A DNA stretch of 16,215 nucleotides, from the NCBI GenBank assembly GCA_039714555.1, contig JBDLJB010000044.1:1-16215 (forward strand), in the 5' to 3' direction. The position numbers and the translations under genes were made by a program. How positions within the stretch are numbered: position 1 is the stretch's first letter; each line of letters starts with the position of its first letter. The notes under the pieces were generated by a model. The model did not search any database and had not been told where the DNA came from. It saw only the letters and a list, made by a program, of their open reading frames with translations. Of the stretch, positions 7,051-14,130 are shown in pieces. Source of the DNA: Namhaeicola sp039714555. Lineage in GTDB: Bacteria; Bacteroidota; Bacteroidia; Flavobacteriales; Flavobacteriaceae.

Positions 7051-8904
7051 ATGTGTGGAATAACCGCTTATATTGGCTATCGCGATGCTTATCCAATTAT
7101 AATTAATGGATTAAAACGTCTTGAATATAGAGGATATGACAGTGCAGGAATAATGCTGTATGATGGTGAAAGTATCAACCTCTCAAAAACAAAAGGAAAA
7201 GTTTCAATTCTTGAAAATAAAGTACAAGAAGAAATTACAGATATTGGAATTATTGGTATAGGACATACACGTTGGGCAACACACGGAATTCCAAATGATA
7301 CAAATTCACATCCCCACTTATCACAATCGGGTAATTTAGCTATTGTTCATAATGGTATTATTGAGAATTATAATTCTCTTAAACAAGAACTTATTGGTCG
7401 TGGTTATAATTTTCAAAGTGATACTGATACTGAAGTATTGGTCAATCTTATCGAAGAAATTAAGAATACAGAAAATGTAAAATTAGGTAAAGCTGTTCAA
7501 ATAGCTTCAAATCAAATTATTGGAGCATATGCGATAGCTGTTTTTGATAAAGAAAAACCTGATGAAATGATTGTTGCTAAATTGGGAAGCCCAATTGCAA
7601 TAGGAATTGGTAAAAATAATGAAGAATTTTTTGTTGCTTCAGATGCTTCACCTTTTATTGAATATACCAAAGATGCAATTTATTTGGAAGATGGTGAAAT
7701 GGCAATCATCAAAAAGGGAAGGGAAATTAGAGTTAGAAAATTAAATGATGATTCTTTAATTGATGCAAATGTTCAAGAATTACAATTGAACTTAGAACAA
7801 ATTGAAAAAGGTGGTTATGAGCATTTTATGCTTAAAGAAATTCACGAACAACCACAAGCAATTATTGATACTTTAAGAGGAAGGCTTTTAACGGAAAAGG
7901 GTATAATTAAAATATCAGGACTTGAAAATAACATGAAAAGATTCCTGAATGCAGAGAGAATAATTATTGTAGCCTGTGGTACTTCATGGCATGCAGGATT
8001 GGTTGCAGAATATATTTTTGAAGACTTTGCCAGAATTCCTGTTGAAGTTGAATATGCATCTGAATTTAGATATAGAAATCCGGTTATTACCGAAAAAGAT
8101 ATTGTAATTGCAATTTCACAATCCGGTGAAACTGCAGATACACTTGCAGCAATTAAGTTAGCAAAATCAAAAGGAGCCTTTGTTTTTGGAGTTTGTAATG
8201 TAGTTGGTTCTTCTATTGCCAGAGAAAATGATTCGGGTGTTTATACACATGCCGGACCTGAAATAGGCGTTGCTTCTACTAAAGCATTTACAACTCAGAT
8301 TACGGTGTTGACCCTAATAGCATTACGATTGGCTAGAGCTAAGGGAACTATGACAAGTGCTGATTATCGTTTGCATTTACAAGAATTGGAATTGATCCCG
8401 AAAAAGATTGAAAAAGTATTAGAAAGTGATGATCATGTAAAACAAATTGCAAAAAAATATCTACTCTCAACCAATTGCTTATATCTGGGAAGAGGATATA
8501 ATTTTCCGGTAGCTTTAGAGGGAGCTCTAAAATTAAAAGAAATATCGTATATACATGCCGAAGGTTATCCGGCTGCAGAAATGAAACATGGACCTATTGC
8601 TTTAATTGACGATAGAATGCCGGTTATTGTTATTGCTACAAATAAAGGTCATTACGAAAAAGTAGTGAGTAATATACAGGAGATAAAATCTCGAAAAGGA
8701 AAAATTATTGCCGTTGTTACTGAAGGAGATATCACTGTAAAAGAAATGGCAGACCATGTTATTGAAATTCCGGAAACGGAAGAAGCATTATCACCTTTGT
8801 TAACTACAATACCTTTACAATTACTTTCTTATCATATAGCAGTTTTGCGTGATTGTAATGTAGATCAACCAAGAAATTTAGCTAAATCGGTTACGGTGGA
8901 GTAG
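7051..8904 (+). CDS. glmS: Glutamine--fructose-6-phosphate aminotransferase (isomerizing)
   Basis: GlmS makes glucosamine-6-phosphate from fructose-6-phosphate and glutamine, the entry to UDP-GlcNAc for peptidoglycan and LPS. At 617 residues it is full length. The N-terminal class II glutaminase domain begins MCGITAYIGY, with Cys2 as nucleophile, and contains GHTRWATHG and SHPHL. Two SIS isomerase domains follow: CGTSWHAG (from C309), AISQSGETADT and EIGVASTKAFTTQ, then LGRGYNFPVALEGALKLKEISY in outline and AEMKHGPIALID. The C-terminus PRNLAKSVTVE is the conserved end of the family. The 64-base leader holds only a 6-bp hairpin (7001-7018) and no recognisable glmS ribozyme. The last six codons are repeated at 10180-10197, and the stop overlaps by one base the GTG of a broken HTH gene. 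Confidence 0.98.
   Translation: MCGITAYIGYRDAYPIIINGLKRLEYRGYDSAGIMLYDGESINLSKTKGKVSILENKVQEEITDIGIIGIGHTRWATHGIPNDTNSHPHLSQSGNLAIVHNGIIENYNSLKQELIGRGYNFQSDTDTEVLVNLIEEIKNTENVKLGKAVQIASNQIIGAYAIAVFDKEKPDEMIVAKLGSPIAIGIGKNNEEFFVASDASPFIEYTKDAIYLEDGEMAIIKKGREIRVRKLNDDSLIDANVQELQLNLEQIEKGGYEHFMLKEIHEQPQAIIDTLRGRLLTEKGIIKISGLENNMKRFLNAERIIIVACGTSWHAGLVAEYIFEDFARIPVEVEYASEFRYRNPVITEKDIVIAISQSGETADTLAAIKLAKSKGAFVFGVCNVVGSSIARENDSGVYTHAGPEIGVASTKAFTTQITVLTLIALRLARAKGTMTSADYRLHLQELELIPKKIEKVLESDDHVKQIAKKYLLSTNCLYLGRGYNFPVALEGALKLKEISYIHAEGYPAAEMKHGPIALIDDRMPVIVIATNKGHYEKVVSNIQEIKSRKGKIIAVVTEGDITVKEMADHVIEIPETEEALSPLLTTIPLQLLSYHIAVLRDCNVDQPRNLAKSVTVE
8887..8904 (+). repeat. Left copy of glmS-end direct repeat (possible attachment site)
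   Basis: These are the last six codons of glmS (tcg gtt acg gtg gag tag, S-V-T-V-E-stop). An 18-base near copy lies 1.28 kb downstream at 10180-10197; 15 of the 18 bases agree, including an unbroken run of 11 (acggtggagta). All differences are third-base and synonymous. This suggests an attL/attR-like or gene-end duplication; no integrase was found to confirm it. Confidence 0.5.
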
Positions 8905-9125
8905 TGTTTTGTGACATTTATTCTTACCCCTATACTCTGTTAGTAACATTCTCGGTATCAGTAGTTACAACTCATTTGTGGAGGTTTAAGTATACACCAT
9001 ATCAAGAGTGTTTATTCAATAAAATTAGGGATTTTAAAGAAAAAAATCTTACCGCTGTTGGGTATAGAAAAATCTCCCAAATTTTTAATAAAGAAGGGTT
9101 ACTTACACCTCGTGGTTCAGTTTGA
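8904..9125 (+). pseudogene. Truncated small HTH/recombinase-like gene, copy A
   Basis: The frame of 73 codons starts with a GTG overlapping the glmS stop, but recognisable protein begins only around residue 12. Its core, YQECLFNKIRDFKEKN followed by YRKISQIFNKEGLLTPRG, has the pattern of the helix-turn-helix segment in recombinase-domain proteins: G/Y-R-x-I-x-x-x-x-N-x-x-G-x-x-T-P-R-G. It clearly matches copy B on the other strand (LW…YQ…LFN.IR.F…IS…TPR). Copy B continues past the TPR motif with FTHKHVWSMY, whereas here homology ends at TPRG and a TGA follows three codons later, so the 3' part is lost. It is likely non-functional. The real family name was not recognised with certainty; the HTH reading is inference from the motif. 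Confidence 0.45.
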
Positions 9126-9164
9126 CCGTTCTATCTACCATAAGTTTAACTAACTTAAATTTAT

Positions 9165-9195
9165 AATATATTAATCTTTAATTCGTTAATATATT
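9165..9195 (+). promoter_or_regulatory. 10-bp perfect inverted repeat upstream of the lipoprotein gene
   Basis: AATATATTAA (9165-9174) and TTAATATATT (9186-9195) form a perfect 10-bp inverted repeat with an 11-base spacer, ending 23 bases before the lipoprotein ATG. It could be an operator for a dimeric regulator or a leader hairpin. It is all A/T, so chance in this AT-rich DNA is possible. Confidence 0.3.
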
Positions 9196-9218
9196 TTAAT
9201 GATTAAAATAATACTAAA

Positions 9219-9659
9219 ATGAAAACTAAAAATCTAAAACACAAATTTCTTTTCTTATTTATTGTTCTCGGTCTAACCCTTTCTTTTAATGCATGTAGTT
9301 CTGATGATGATGAACCTCAAACTTTTTTAGAAAAGTATGATGGAACTATATGGACTTTTTCAGGAGAAGATATATACATCAGAATTATTGATAACGAAAG
9401 TATAATATTAGAAGAGTGGTATCTTGATAATGATTGTTATGAACATGATACCTTAAATTATGAAGTTTTAGAAATTATTGAAAATTCAACAGATAAACTT
9501 ATTATTAAAATTACAGATGATGGAGAAACTGAAACTTTTACGTTTACGATAGAAGGGGAAGTCCTTACGGTTGTTATTACTGAAGTAGACGGTTTTGAAA
9601 CTGTATCTTTAATTAAAACATCAGTAAATGTTGATGAATTTGAAATTTGTATTAATTAA
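9219..9659 (+). CDS. Small surface lipoprotein, unknown function
   Basis: The 146-residue protein has a lipoprotein signal: KTKNLKHK, hydrophobic FLFLFIVLGLTLSF, then lipobox FNAC with Cys26. The residues just after the cysteine, CSSDDDE, fit the Bacteroidota lipoprotein export signal (acidic residues at +3 onward), which predicts display on the outer face of the outer membrane. The mature part (about 120 residues) is acidic and made of alternating beta-like segments (WTFSGEDIYIRII, LIIKITDDGETETFTFTIEG), as in the small lipocalin-like lipoproteins common in this phylum. No catalytic motif is visible. It is a single gene between two broken HTH genes, with an upstream inverted repeat and its own terminator at 9683. 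It is the only apparently intact gene in the region bounded by the glmS-end repeats, so it may be the cargo of a former insertion (inference). Confidence 0.8.
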   Translation: MKTKNLKHKFLFLFIVLGLTLSFNACSSDDDEPQTFLEKYDGTIWTFSGEDIYIRIIDNESIILEEWYLDNDCYEHDTLNYEVLEIIENSTDKLIIKITDDGETETFTFTIEGEVLTVVITEVDGFETVSLIKTSVNVDEFEICIN

Positions 9660-9682
9660 GTATCAACATCTTTTTATATAAT

Positions 9683-9713
9683 AAAAATGAGGAAACAATA
9701 TTCCTCATTTTTT
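9683..9713 (+). terminator. Intrinsic terminator of the lipoprotein gene
   Basis: A perfect 12-bp stem AAAAATGAGGAA (9683-9694) / TTCCTCATTTTT (9701-9712) with a 6-base loop ends in a T-run, 24 bases after the lipoprotein stop. The flanking A-run means it could also act for minus-strand transcripts. Confidence 0.85.
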
Positions 9714-9719
9714 ATTTAG

Positions 9720-9855
9720 TTATTTACTGAATTCATACCAGAATTTCCCGTAACCAACAACTTTCTTTTCTTCTAAAACCCGATAATGGTGGTTTATATA
9801 TCGAGATTGGTTTTCTCTCTATGTAAAATTTTAATTCTGAGTACCTATTACTAGA
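9720..9855 (-). pseudogene. Decayed coding tail downstream of HTH copy B
   Basis: Reading leftward from the TAG at 9856-9858, the same frame continues as NRYSELKFYIER. After a shift in a GA-rich run near 9811-9822, a second frame gives NHHYRVLEEKKVVGYG and KFWYEFSK before a TAA at 9720-9722. The composition is protein-like in both segments, and neither has a start codon. It is either the mutated C-terminal part of copy B (nonsense plus frameshift) or the remains of the next gene. No family was recognised. Confidence 0.35.
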
Positions 9856-10187
9856 CTAATCAACAATATCAATATCTACATCCTTGATTACTGGTTCGTA
9901 CTTTCGATACTTCTCTTTCTCTTGGTGTACATTGACCAGACGTGTTTATGTGTAAATGTTTTATCTCGTGGTGTTTTATAATCGTTATCAACCAACCAGT
10001 CACTTATCTGTTTGAAATTCCAGTTATCATTTTCTCTGAAATTTCTGATAATATTAAATAGTTTTTGTTGGTACTGTGAATACGGTGATAACCAGAGATT
10101 GGATGATGTTAATCTGACATTCATGACTAAATAATGATTAGTATTCAAATCAATCAAATTATTTACAGTTGGTGAGTTATCCGTCAC
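9856..10187 (-). pseudogene. Small HTH/recombinase-like gene, copy B, frameshifted
   Basis: The uninterrupted frame is 9888-10187 (99 codons; GTG at 10187, or more likely the ATG 21 codons in, giving MNVRLTSSNLWLSPYSQYQ). The core LFNIIRNFREN, FKQISDWLVDN and YKTPRDKTFTHKHVWSMY has the same HTH-like pattern as copy A and extends past the TPR motif. After WSMYTKRK the frame ends in low-quality sequence (SIESTNQ). Shifting by one base inside the GA-rich run at about 9911-9923 instead gives EKYRKYEPVIKD and VDIDIVD ending at a TAG at 9856, a more natural C-terminus. I therefore read a frameshift mutation. The GTG start lies inside the second copy of the glmS-end repeat. DNA-binding is inferred from the motif only. 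Confidence 0.45.
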
Positions 10188-10197
10188 GGTGGAGTAA
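10180..10197 (+). repeat. Right copy of glmS-end direct repeat (possible attachment site)
   Basis: The sequence tcc gtc acg gtg gag taa would encode S-V-T-V-E-stop, the exact C-terminus of GlmS, with different third bases and a different stop codon. The bases upstream (gttggtgagtta) do not encode the rest of GlmS, so only the gene end is present. It bounds, with 8887-8904, the region holding the two broken HTH genes and the lipoprotein gene. Confidence 0.5.
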
Positions 10198-10228
10198 CTG
10201 CGATAGAGATTATTTATTACAAAATATT

Positions 10229-10269
10229 GGGGAGGTGTTTTTTACTTGTATAGTTGAAATCACCTCTCC
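10229..10269 (+). other. Strong hairpin with 23-base loop
   Basis: GGGGAGGTG (10229-10237) pairs with CACCTCTCC (10261-10269): nine consecutive pairs including one G-T, extendable by three A-T pairs after one mismatch. It is unusually G+C-rich for this gap, and no T-run follows it directly, so it is not a classical terminator. It may be a structured RNA, a regulatory site or an element end. Confidence 0.4.
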
Positions 10270-10353
10270 TAAGTTTTAGGCTCTTCCACTCTCTAAAGAA
10301 TAAGAAGAAAAGTATAAGATCATTAAAAAAAATGAAAGATAGGGGATTTACTT

Positions 10354-10590
10354 TTATTTAAATAAGTGATTATCTAAATACTTCTGATTACAAACCTCAA
10401 TGAACTGATAAATTTTCTTCTCAACAAGTTTTTGGATTGTTTGATAAAATGAAAAAAAATTAAACAATAATTCTTTTCTTTATTAAATTCATCATAAGGT
10501 GAACCATATAATTTTTTTAAAAAATAAGCTTCAACTATTTCATAATTCAATTAGTTTAAAGGTATTAAAAGAAACTTTAGCTGCTTTTAG
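10354..10590 (-). pseudogene. Probable decayed gene, family not recognised
   Basis: Three overlapping minus-strand frames carry protein-like sequence in order. A short segment AAKVSFNTFKLIEL lies near 10545-10590. Then NYEIVEAYFLKKLYGSPYDE continues to about 10480 (open frame 10374-10550, no ATG). Last, ELLFNFFSFYQTIQKLVEKK and IYQFIEVCNQKYLDNHLFK end at a TAA at 10354-10356. Joining them needs two frame changes, one in the AAAGAAAAG / T8 homopolymer area. Charged and aromatic residues alternate as in a helical protein. In AT-rich DNA such frames can occur by chance, so confidence is low. It may have been part of the same inserted region as the HTH copies. Confidence 0.3.
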
Positions 10591-10656
10591 TTAGTATTTT
10601 ATAAAATTAATAGTTATTTTTAAGGTCAATAAGATTTGAATTAAAATAGATAAAAA

Positions 10657-11139
10657 ATGAAACAATCTATTAGTTTTAAACTAAACCATCAATCGGTATC
10701 CTTAAATGTTAATGGCGACGAATCACTTTTAACTGTTCTCCGAACATATCTGGATAAAACAGGTACGAAATATGGATGCGGATTAGGTGATTGTGGAGCC
10801 TGTACAGTTTTAATTGATAATGAACCGATAAGGTCATGTATGATTTTGGTGGAAGATGTAGCCGGAAAAGAAATTTTAACGATCGAGGGGTTAAGTTCAA
10901 ATGGTACGCTACACCCAATACAAAAATCATTTATTGAACATGATGCGCTACAATGTGGGTTTTGTACACCTGGAATGATTTTGAATGCATACGGTTTGTT
11001 GATACGTAATCCAAATCCTACTCGTGAATACATCTTGAAGGGTATGGAAGAAAATTTATGTCGATGTGGCTCGTATAATCGCATTATTGATGCTATCCAA
11101 ACAGCATCCAAAGAAATGAACAAAAAAATAAAATTATGA
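10657..11139 (+). CDS. [2Fe-2S] subunit of a xanthine dehydrogenase-family oxidoreductase (IorA/CoxS-like)
   Basis: This 160-residue electron-transfer subunit carries both iron-sulfur clusters of the molybdenum hydroxylase family. The N-terminal plant-ferredoxin-type site uses C41, C46, C49 and C61 (CGLGDCGACTVLIDNEPIRS, then Cys). The C-terminal four-helix site uses C100 and C103 (QCGFCTPGM) and C135 and C137 (NLCRCG). Both sets are complete, and the length is typical. The stop overlaps the start of the large subunit by four bases (ATGA), so the two are cotranslated. There is no FAD-binding (CoxM/XdhB-like) subunit, which fits the two-subunit isoquinoline 1-oxidoreductase/aldehyde oxidase type that passes electrons to an external acceptor. 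Substrate unknown. Confidence 0.95.
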   Translation: MKQSISFKLNHQSVSLNVNGDESLLTVLRTYLDKTGTKYGCGLGDCGACTVLIDNEPIRSCMILVEDVAGKEILTIEGLSSNGTLHPIQKSFIEHDALQCGFCTPGMILNAYGLLIRNPNPTREYILKGMEENLCRCGSYNRIIDAIQTASKEMNKKIKL

Positions 11140-13271
11140 AAACAGATAATAATACTGAGTTATATTTTGGTGATGTTTATAAACCTGTTCCCCAGAGTAG
11201 ACGTGATTTTTTGAAAAAATTAGGTGGAGGTGTAATCGTTGTTTTTTGTTTAGGGAAATTATCTGTGATACAAGGATTTGGGCAAAATACATCTGAAGAC
11301 TTGTTAAATTTTAATGCATATTTAAGAGTGAAAGAAGATGGAAGGGTTGATTGTTATACCGGAAAAATTGAAATGGGACAGGGAATAACCACTTCTTTGG
11401 CTCAAGTATTAGCAGAAGAGCTTGAAATATCAATTTATTCTATAGACATGATCATGGGAGACACAGAGTTATGCCCTTATGATGCGGGAACCTGGGGCTC
11501 ATTAACTACTCGTTTTACTGACCCTGTATTAAGAGCTGCTGCTGCTGAAGCCAGAGAGGTATTAATAGATCTTGCAGCTGAAAATCTTGGAGTATCTGAG
11601 GAAATGCTTGATGTTTCTAATGGGACAGTATTTGTAAAAAATAATGAAAAGCTAAAAGTTACCTATGCCACCTTAACGAAAGGTAAAAAAATAGTAAAAA
11701 CATTAAAAAAGAAACCTGAGATCAAAAAATCTAAAGATTTTAAGATCATAGGTAAACCAGTGATCAGTTTAGATTCTGAGTCAAAAGTTACAGGTAAAGC
11801 TAAATACGCTGGAGATATTAAATTACCGGGCATGGTATATGCTACCATAATCAGACCAGCAGTTTTCAACTCAAAAAAAATAAAGGTTGATTCCTCTGAA
11901 TTATCTTCATTCAAGGGAGCTGAATTAGTAGAAGATGAAAATTTAGTTGCTGTGGTTCATTTAGATCCTGAAATTGCGAACAAAGCAGCTAAGAAAGTAA
12001 GAGTTACATGGGAAACACCTGAGCATATAGCAGATAATGAAACCATATTTCAATACTTTGATGATAACATCAAAGAAAAAAATATATTTGAAGAGAGCGG
12101 AAACTTAACTACTGGCAGAGAGAATTCAGACATTATCGTTGAAGCAAAATATTATGATGGCTATAAAGCACATGCCTCCATTGAAACCCATTCAGCAACA
12201 TGTCACTTTAAAGATGATAAACTTATCATGTGGGCTTCTTCACAAACACCTTTCGGAACGCGTGAACAACTAGCCAAAACATTTGATATGCCTTTAGAAA
12301 AGGTTCATTTGAAGCAAATTTTCTTAGGAGGCGGATTTGGTGGTAAAATATACAATCGTCAAGCTATTGAAGCAGCTAAAATTGCTAAATTATGTGGTAA
12401 GCCTGTTCAATTGGTATGGAGTAGAAAAGAAGAATTCATGTATGATAGGTTCAGAACTGCAGCATTAATGAAAGCAACTTCAGGTGTCGATGCTAATGGA
12501 AATCTAAAATTATGGGAATTTGATATTTATTGTGCAGGTACAAGAGGCACTAAACTCTTTTACGGCATTGCAAATAATCGTACAAGAATGTTCAATGAAG
12601 ATGATATTCATCCTTTTGGAACCGGTGCTTGGAGAGCTCCGGGTAACAATTCAACTACTTTTGCCCGTGAATCTCATATAGATGCTACAGCGCATGCAGC
12701 TGGAATTGATGCTTTAAAATTCAGATTGGACAATTTGGAAAATGAAAAGATGTTAAATACGCTAAAACTTGCTGCCCGAACCTTTGATTGGAAAAGAAAG
12801 AAACAAGAAGGACATGGATATGGAATAGCTCTTGGAGAAGATGCCGGCACATCTGTAGCAATGATAGCCGAAGTTTATGTAGATAAAACTACGGGGGAAG
12901 TTCAACCTATAAGGGTTGTTTGTGCTCAAGATATGGGCCAGGTAGTAAATCCTCATGGAGCAACACTTCAAACAGAAGGAGGGATTACTATGGGATTGGG
13001 ATATGCATTGTATGAGGATATTGAATTTAATGGAGGAAGGATAAAATCAAAAAGTTTTAATAATTATGAGATCACTAAATTTTCAAAAACTCCAAAAATA
13101 GAATGTGTCTTTATCGATAAAATGGATTCCAAAACTCAAGGAGGAGGTGAACCTGCAATTATATGTGTTGGGGGTGCTATAGCCAATGCTGTTTTTGATG
13201 CATGTGGCGCCAGAGTTAACCGTATGCCGATTACTCCTAAACGAATTTTGGAAACTTTACAGAATGGATAA
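11136..13271 (+). CDS. Molybdopterin-binding subunit of a xanthine dehydrogenase-family oxidoreductase (IorB-like), Tat-exported
   Basis: The 711-residue catalytic subunit hydroxylates an aldehyde or N-heterocycle at a molybdenum-molybdopterin centre. A Tat-type signal is visible near the N-terminus: SRRDFLKK (21-28) followed by the hydrophobic GGGVIVVFCLGKLSVI, so the folded complex is probably exported to the periplasm with its partner. GKIEMGQGITTSLAQVLAEE matches the IorB-type N-terminal repeat. The Mo-cofactor motifs are GGGFGGK (398-404), GTGAWRAPG (495-503) and the C-terminal GGGEPA with the catalytic glutamate at about E672. It overlaps the [2Fe-2S] gene by four bases and ends before a good terminator. 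The natural substrate cannot be named from sequence. Nearby genes provide no cofactor maturation protein (XdhC/MobA type) and no cytochrome acceptor. Confidence 0.94.
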   Translation: MKTDNNTELYFGDVYKPVPQSRRDFLKKLGGGVIVVFCLGKLSVIQGFGQNTSEDLLNFNAYLRVKEDGRVDCYTGKIEMGQGITTSLAQVLAEELEISIYSIDMIMGDTELCPYDAGTWGSLTTRFTDPVLRAAAAEAREVLIDLAAENLGVSEEMLDVSNGTVFVKNNEKLKVTYATLTKGKKIVKTLKKKPEIKKSKDFKIIGKPVISLDSESKVTGKAKYAGDIKLPGMVYATIIRPAVFNSKKIKVDSSELSSFKGAELVEDENLVAVVHLDPEIANKAAKKVRVTWETPEHIADNETIFQYFDDNIKEKNIFEESGNLTTGRENSDIIVEAKYYDGYKAHASIETHSATCHFKDDKLIMWASSQTPFGTREQLAKTFDMPLEKVHLKQIFLGGGFGGKIYNRQAIEAAKIAKLCGKPVQLVWSRKEEFMYDRFRTAALMKATSGVDANGNLKLWEFDIYCAGTRGTKLFYGIANNRTRMFNEDDIHPFGTGAWRAPGNNSTTFARESHIDATAHAAGIDALKFRLDNLENEKMLNTLKLAARTFDWKRKKQEGHGYGIALGEDAGTSVAMIAEVYVDKTTGEVQPIRVVCAQDMGQVVNPHGATLQTEGGITMGLGYALYEDIEFNGGRIKSKSFNNYEITKFSKTPKIECVFIDKMDSKTQGGGEPAIICVGGAIANAVFDACGARVNRMPITPKRILETLQNG

Positions 13272-13329
13272 ACCTTAGTTTTTTGGAAAAGCTATAATAT
13301 CATTGTAAATCTGTAAATTAAATATTCAT

Positions 13330-13364
13330 AAACCGAAGAGTTTCATTGACAATTCGGTTTTTTT
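13330..13364 (+). terminator. Intrinsic terminator of the oxidoreductase operon
   Basis: AAACCGAA (13330-13337) and TTCGGTTT (13353-13360) form an 8-bp stem with a 15-base loop, running into seven T's. It is 59 bases after the large-subunit stop. The remaining bases to pth (13365-13491) show nothing else. Confidence 0.85.
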
Positions 13365-13491
13365 ATTTTCTAAATGTTTGAGTTAAAGATGAAAATTATA
13401 AATACTGGAGTTTTCATAATGTAAAATCTCCATAAAGTGAAATAGAGTATGAGTACAGCGAAGTTTTTTAATTAAAAGAGTATTAAAGATC

Positions 13492-14118
13492 TTATTTACC
13501 GTTAAATTCGTTCATAGTATTGTTAATTCCGGCAAGGCCAAATGAAATAATTGCCTTATTTATCGTTTCAATTCTTTCAGGTAATTTAGCTTGTTCTTCC
13601 TCTGACCATTTTCCTAAAACATAATCAATTTGTTGTCCTTTTTTATAATCTCCACCAATTCCGAACCTTAACCGTGGGTATTTATTAGTTAATAAAATAT
13701 CCTGAACATTTTGCATACCGTTATGTCCTCCTGCACTTCCATTCTTTTTTATGCGAATTGTACCAAAAGGAATATTTACATCATCTGTTACTATCAATAA
13801 ATTTTCAAGAGGTATCTTTTCTTTATCCATCCAATATTTTACGGCTTTTCCGCTTAAGTTCATATAGGTATTGGGTTTTAATAAAATAAAAGTTCTACCT
13901 TTAAATCTGAAAGAAGATATATCAGCTAATTTTTTTGTTTCAAAGATTAGTTCTTTAACTTTCGATAAATTGTTTAATACAGAAAAACCAATATTATGGC
14001 GTGTATCTTTATATTTTTCGCCAATATTACCCAACCCAACAATTAAATATTTTTTCATGCTGTCTGTTTCATTTTTTTCTGATTGAAAAATGGATTTAAA
14101 TTTTGTAAAAAAATTCAT
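13492..14118 (-). CDS. pth: Peptidyl-tRNA hydrolase
   Basis: Pth cleaves peptidyl-tRNA released from stalled ribosomes so the tRNA can be reused. The core begins MKKYLIVGLGNIGEKY with the catalytic Asn (N11 counted from that Met) and DTRHNIGF with the catalytic His (H21). TDDVNIPFG contains the conserved Asp, and GSAGGHNGMQN and PRLRFGIG follow, all standard for the family. The longest frame starts at 14118 and adds 20 residues (MNFFTKFKSIFQ…) before the core; the internal ATG at 14058 would give a 188-residue protein of normal length. Similar charged leaders are often annotated in Flavobacteriia, so the long start is kept with reserve. A terminator hairpin lies 13 bases upstream of the long start, so pth needs readthrough from rplY or its own promoter in a very short stretch. 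Confidence 0.95.
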   Translation of the reverse strand: MNFFTKFKSIFQSEKNETDSMKKYLIVGLGNIGEKYKDTRHNIGFSVLNNLSKVKELIFETKKLADISSFRFKGRTFILLKPNTYMNLSGKAVKYWMDKEKIPLENLLIVTDDVNIPFGTIRIKKNGSAGGHNGMQNVQDILLTNKYPRLRFGIGGDYKKGQQIDYVLGKWSEEEQAKLPERIETINKAIISFGLAGINNTMNEFNGK

Positions 14119-14130
14119 CCTATAAAAGTA

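Larger units (their letters stand above)
10198..10656. other. Gene-poor AT-rich gap before the oxidoreductase operon
   Basis: No intact gene was found in these 459 bases. They hold a strong hairpin (10229-10269) and, on the minus strand, frames that look like remains of a gene (10354-10590). No exact TAnnTTTG promoter element was found ahead of the oxidoreductase start at 10657. Confidence 0.7.

Noticed and set aside
8905..10180. Intact Tn7-like transposon at the glmS end
   Set aside because: No tns genes, no Tn7-type end repeats and no 5-base target duplication were seen. The duplicated glmS end itself argues for another mechanism.
10689..11123. 144-codon minus-strand frame
   Set aside because: It lies wholly inside the [2Fe-2S] subunit gene, whose complete cysteine motifs make the plus frame the real one.
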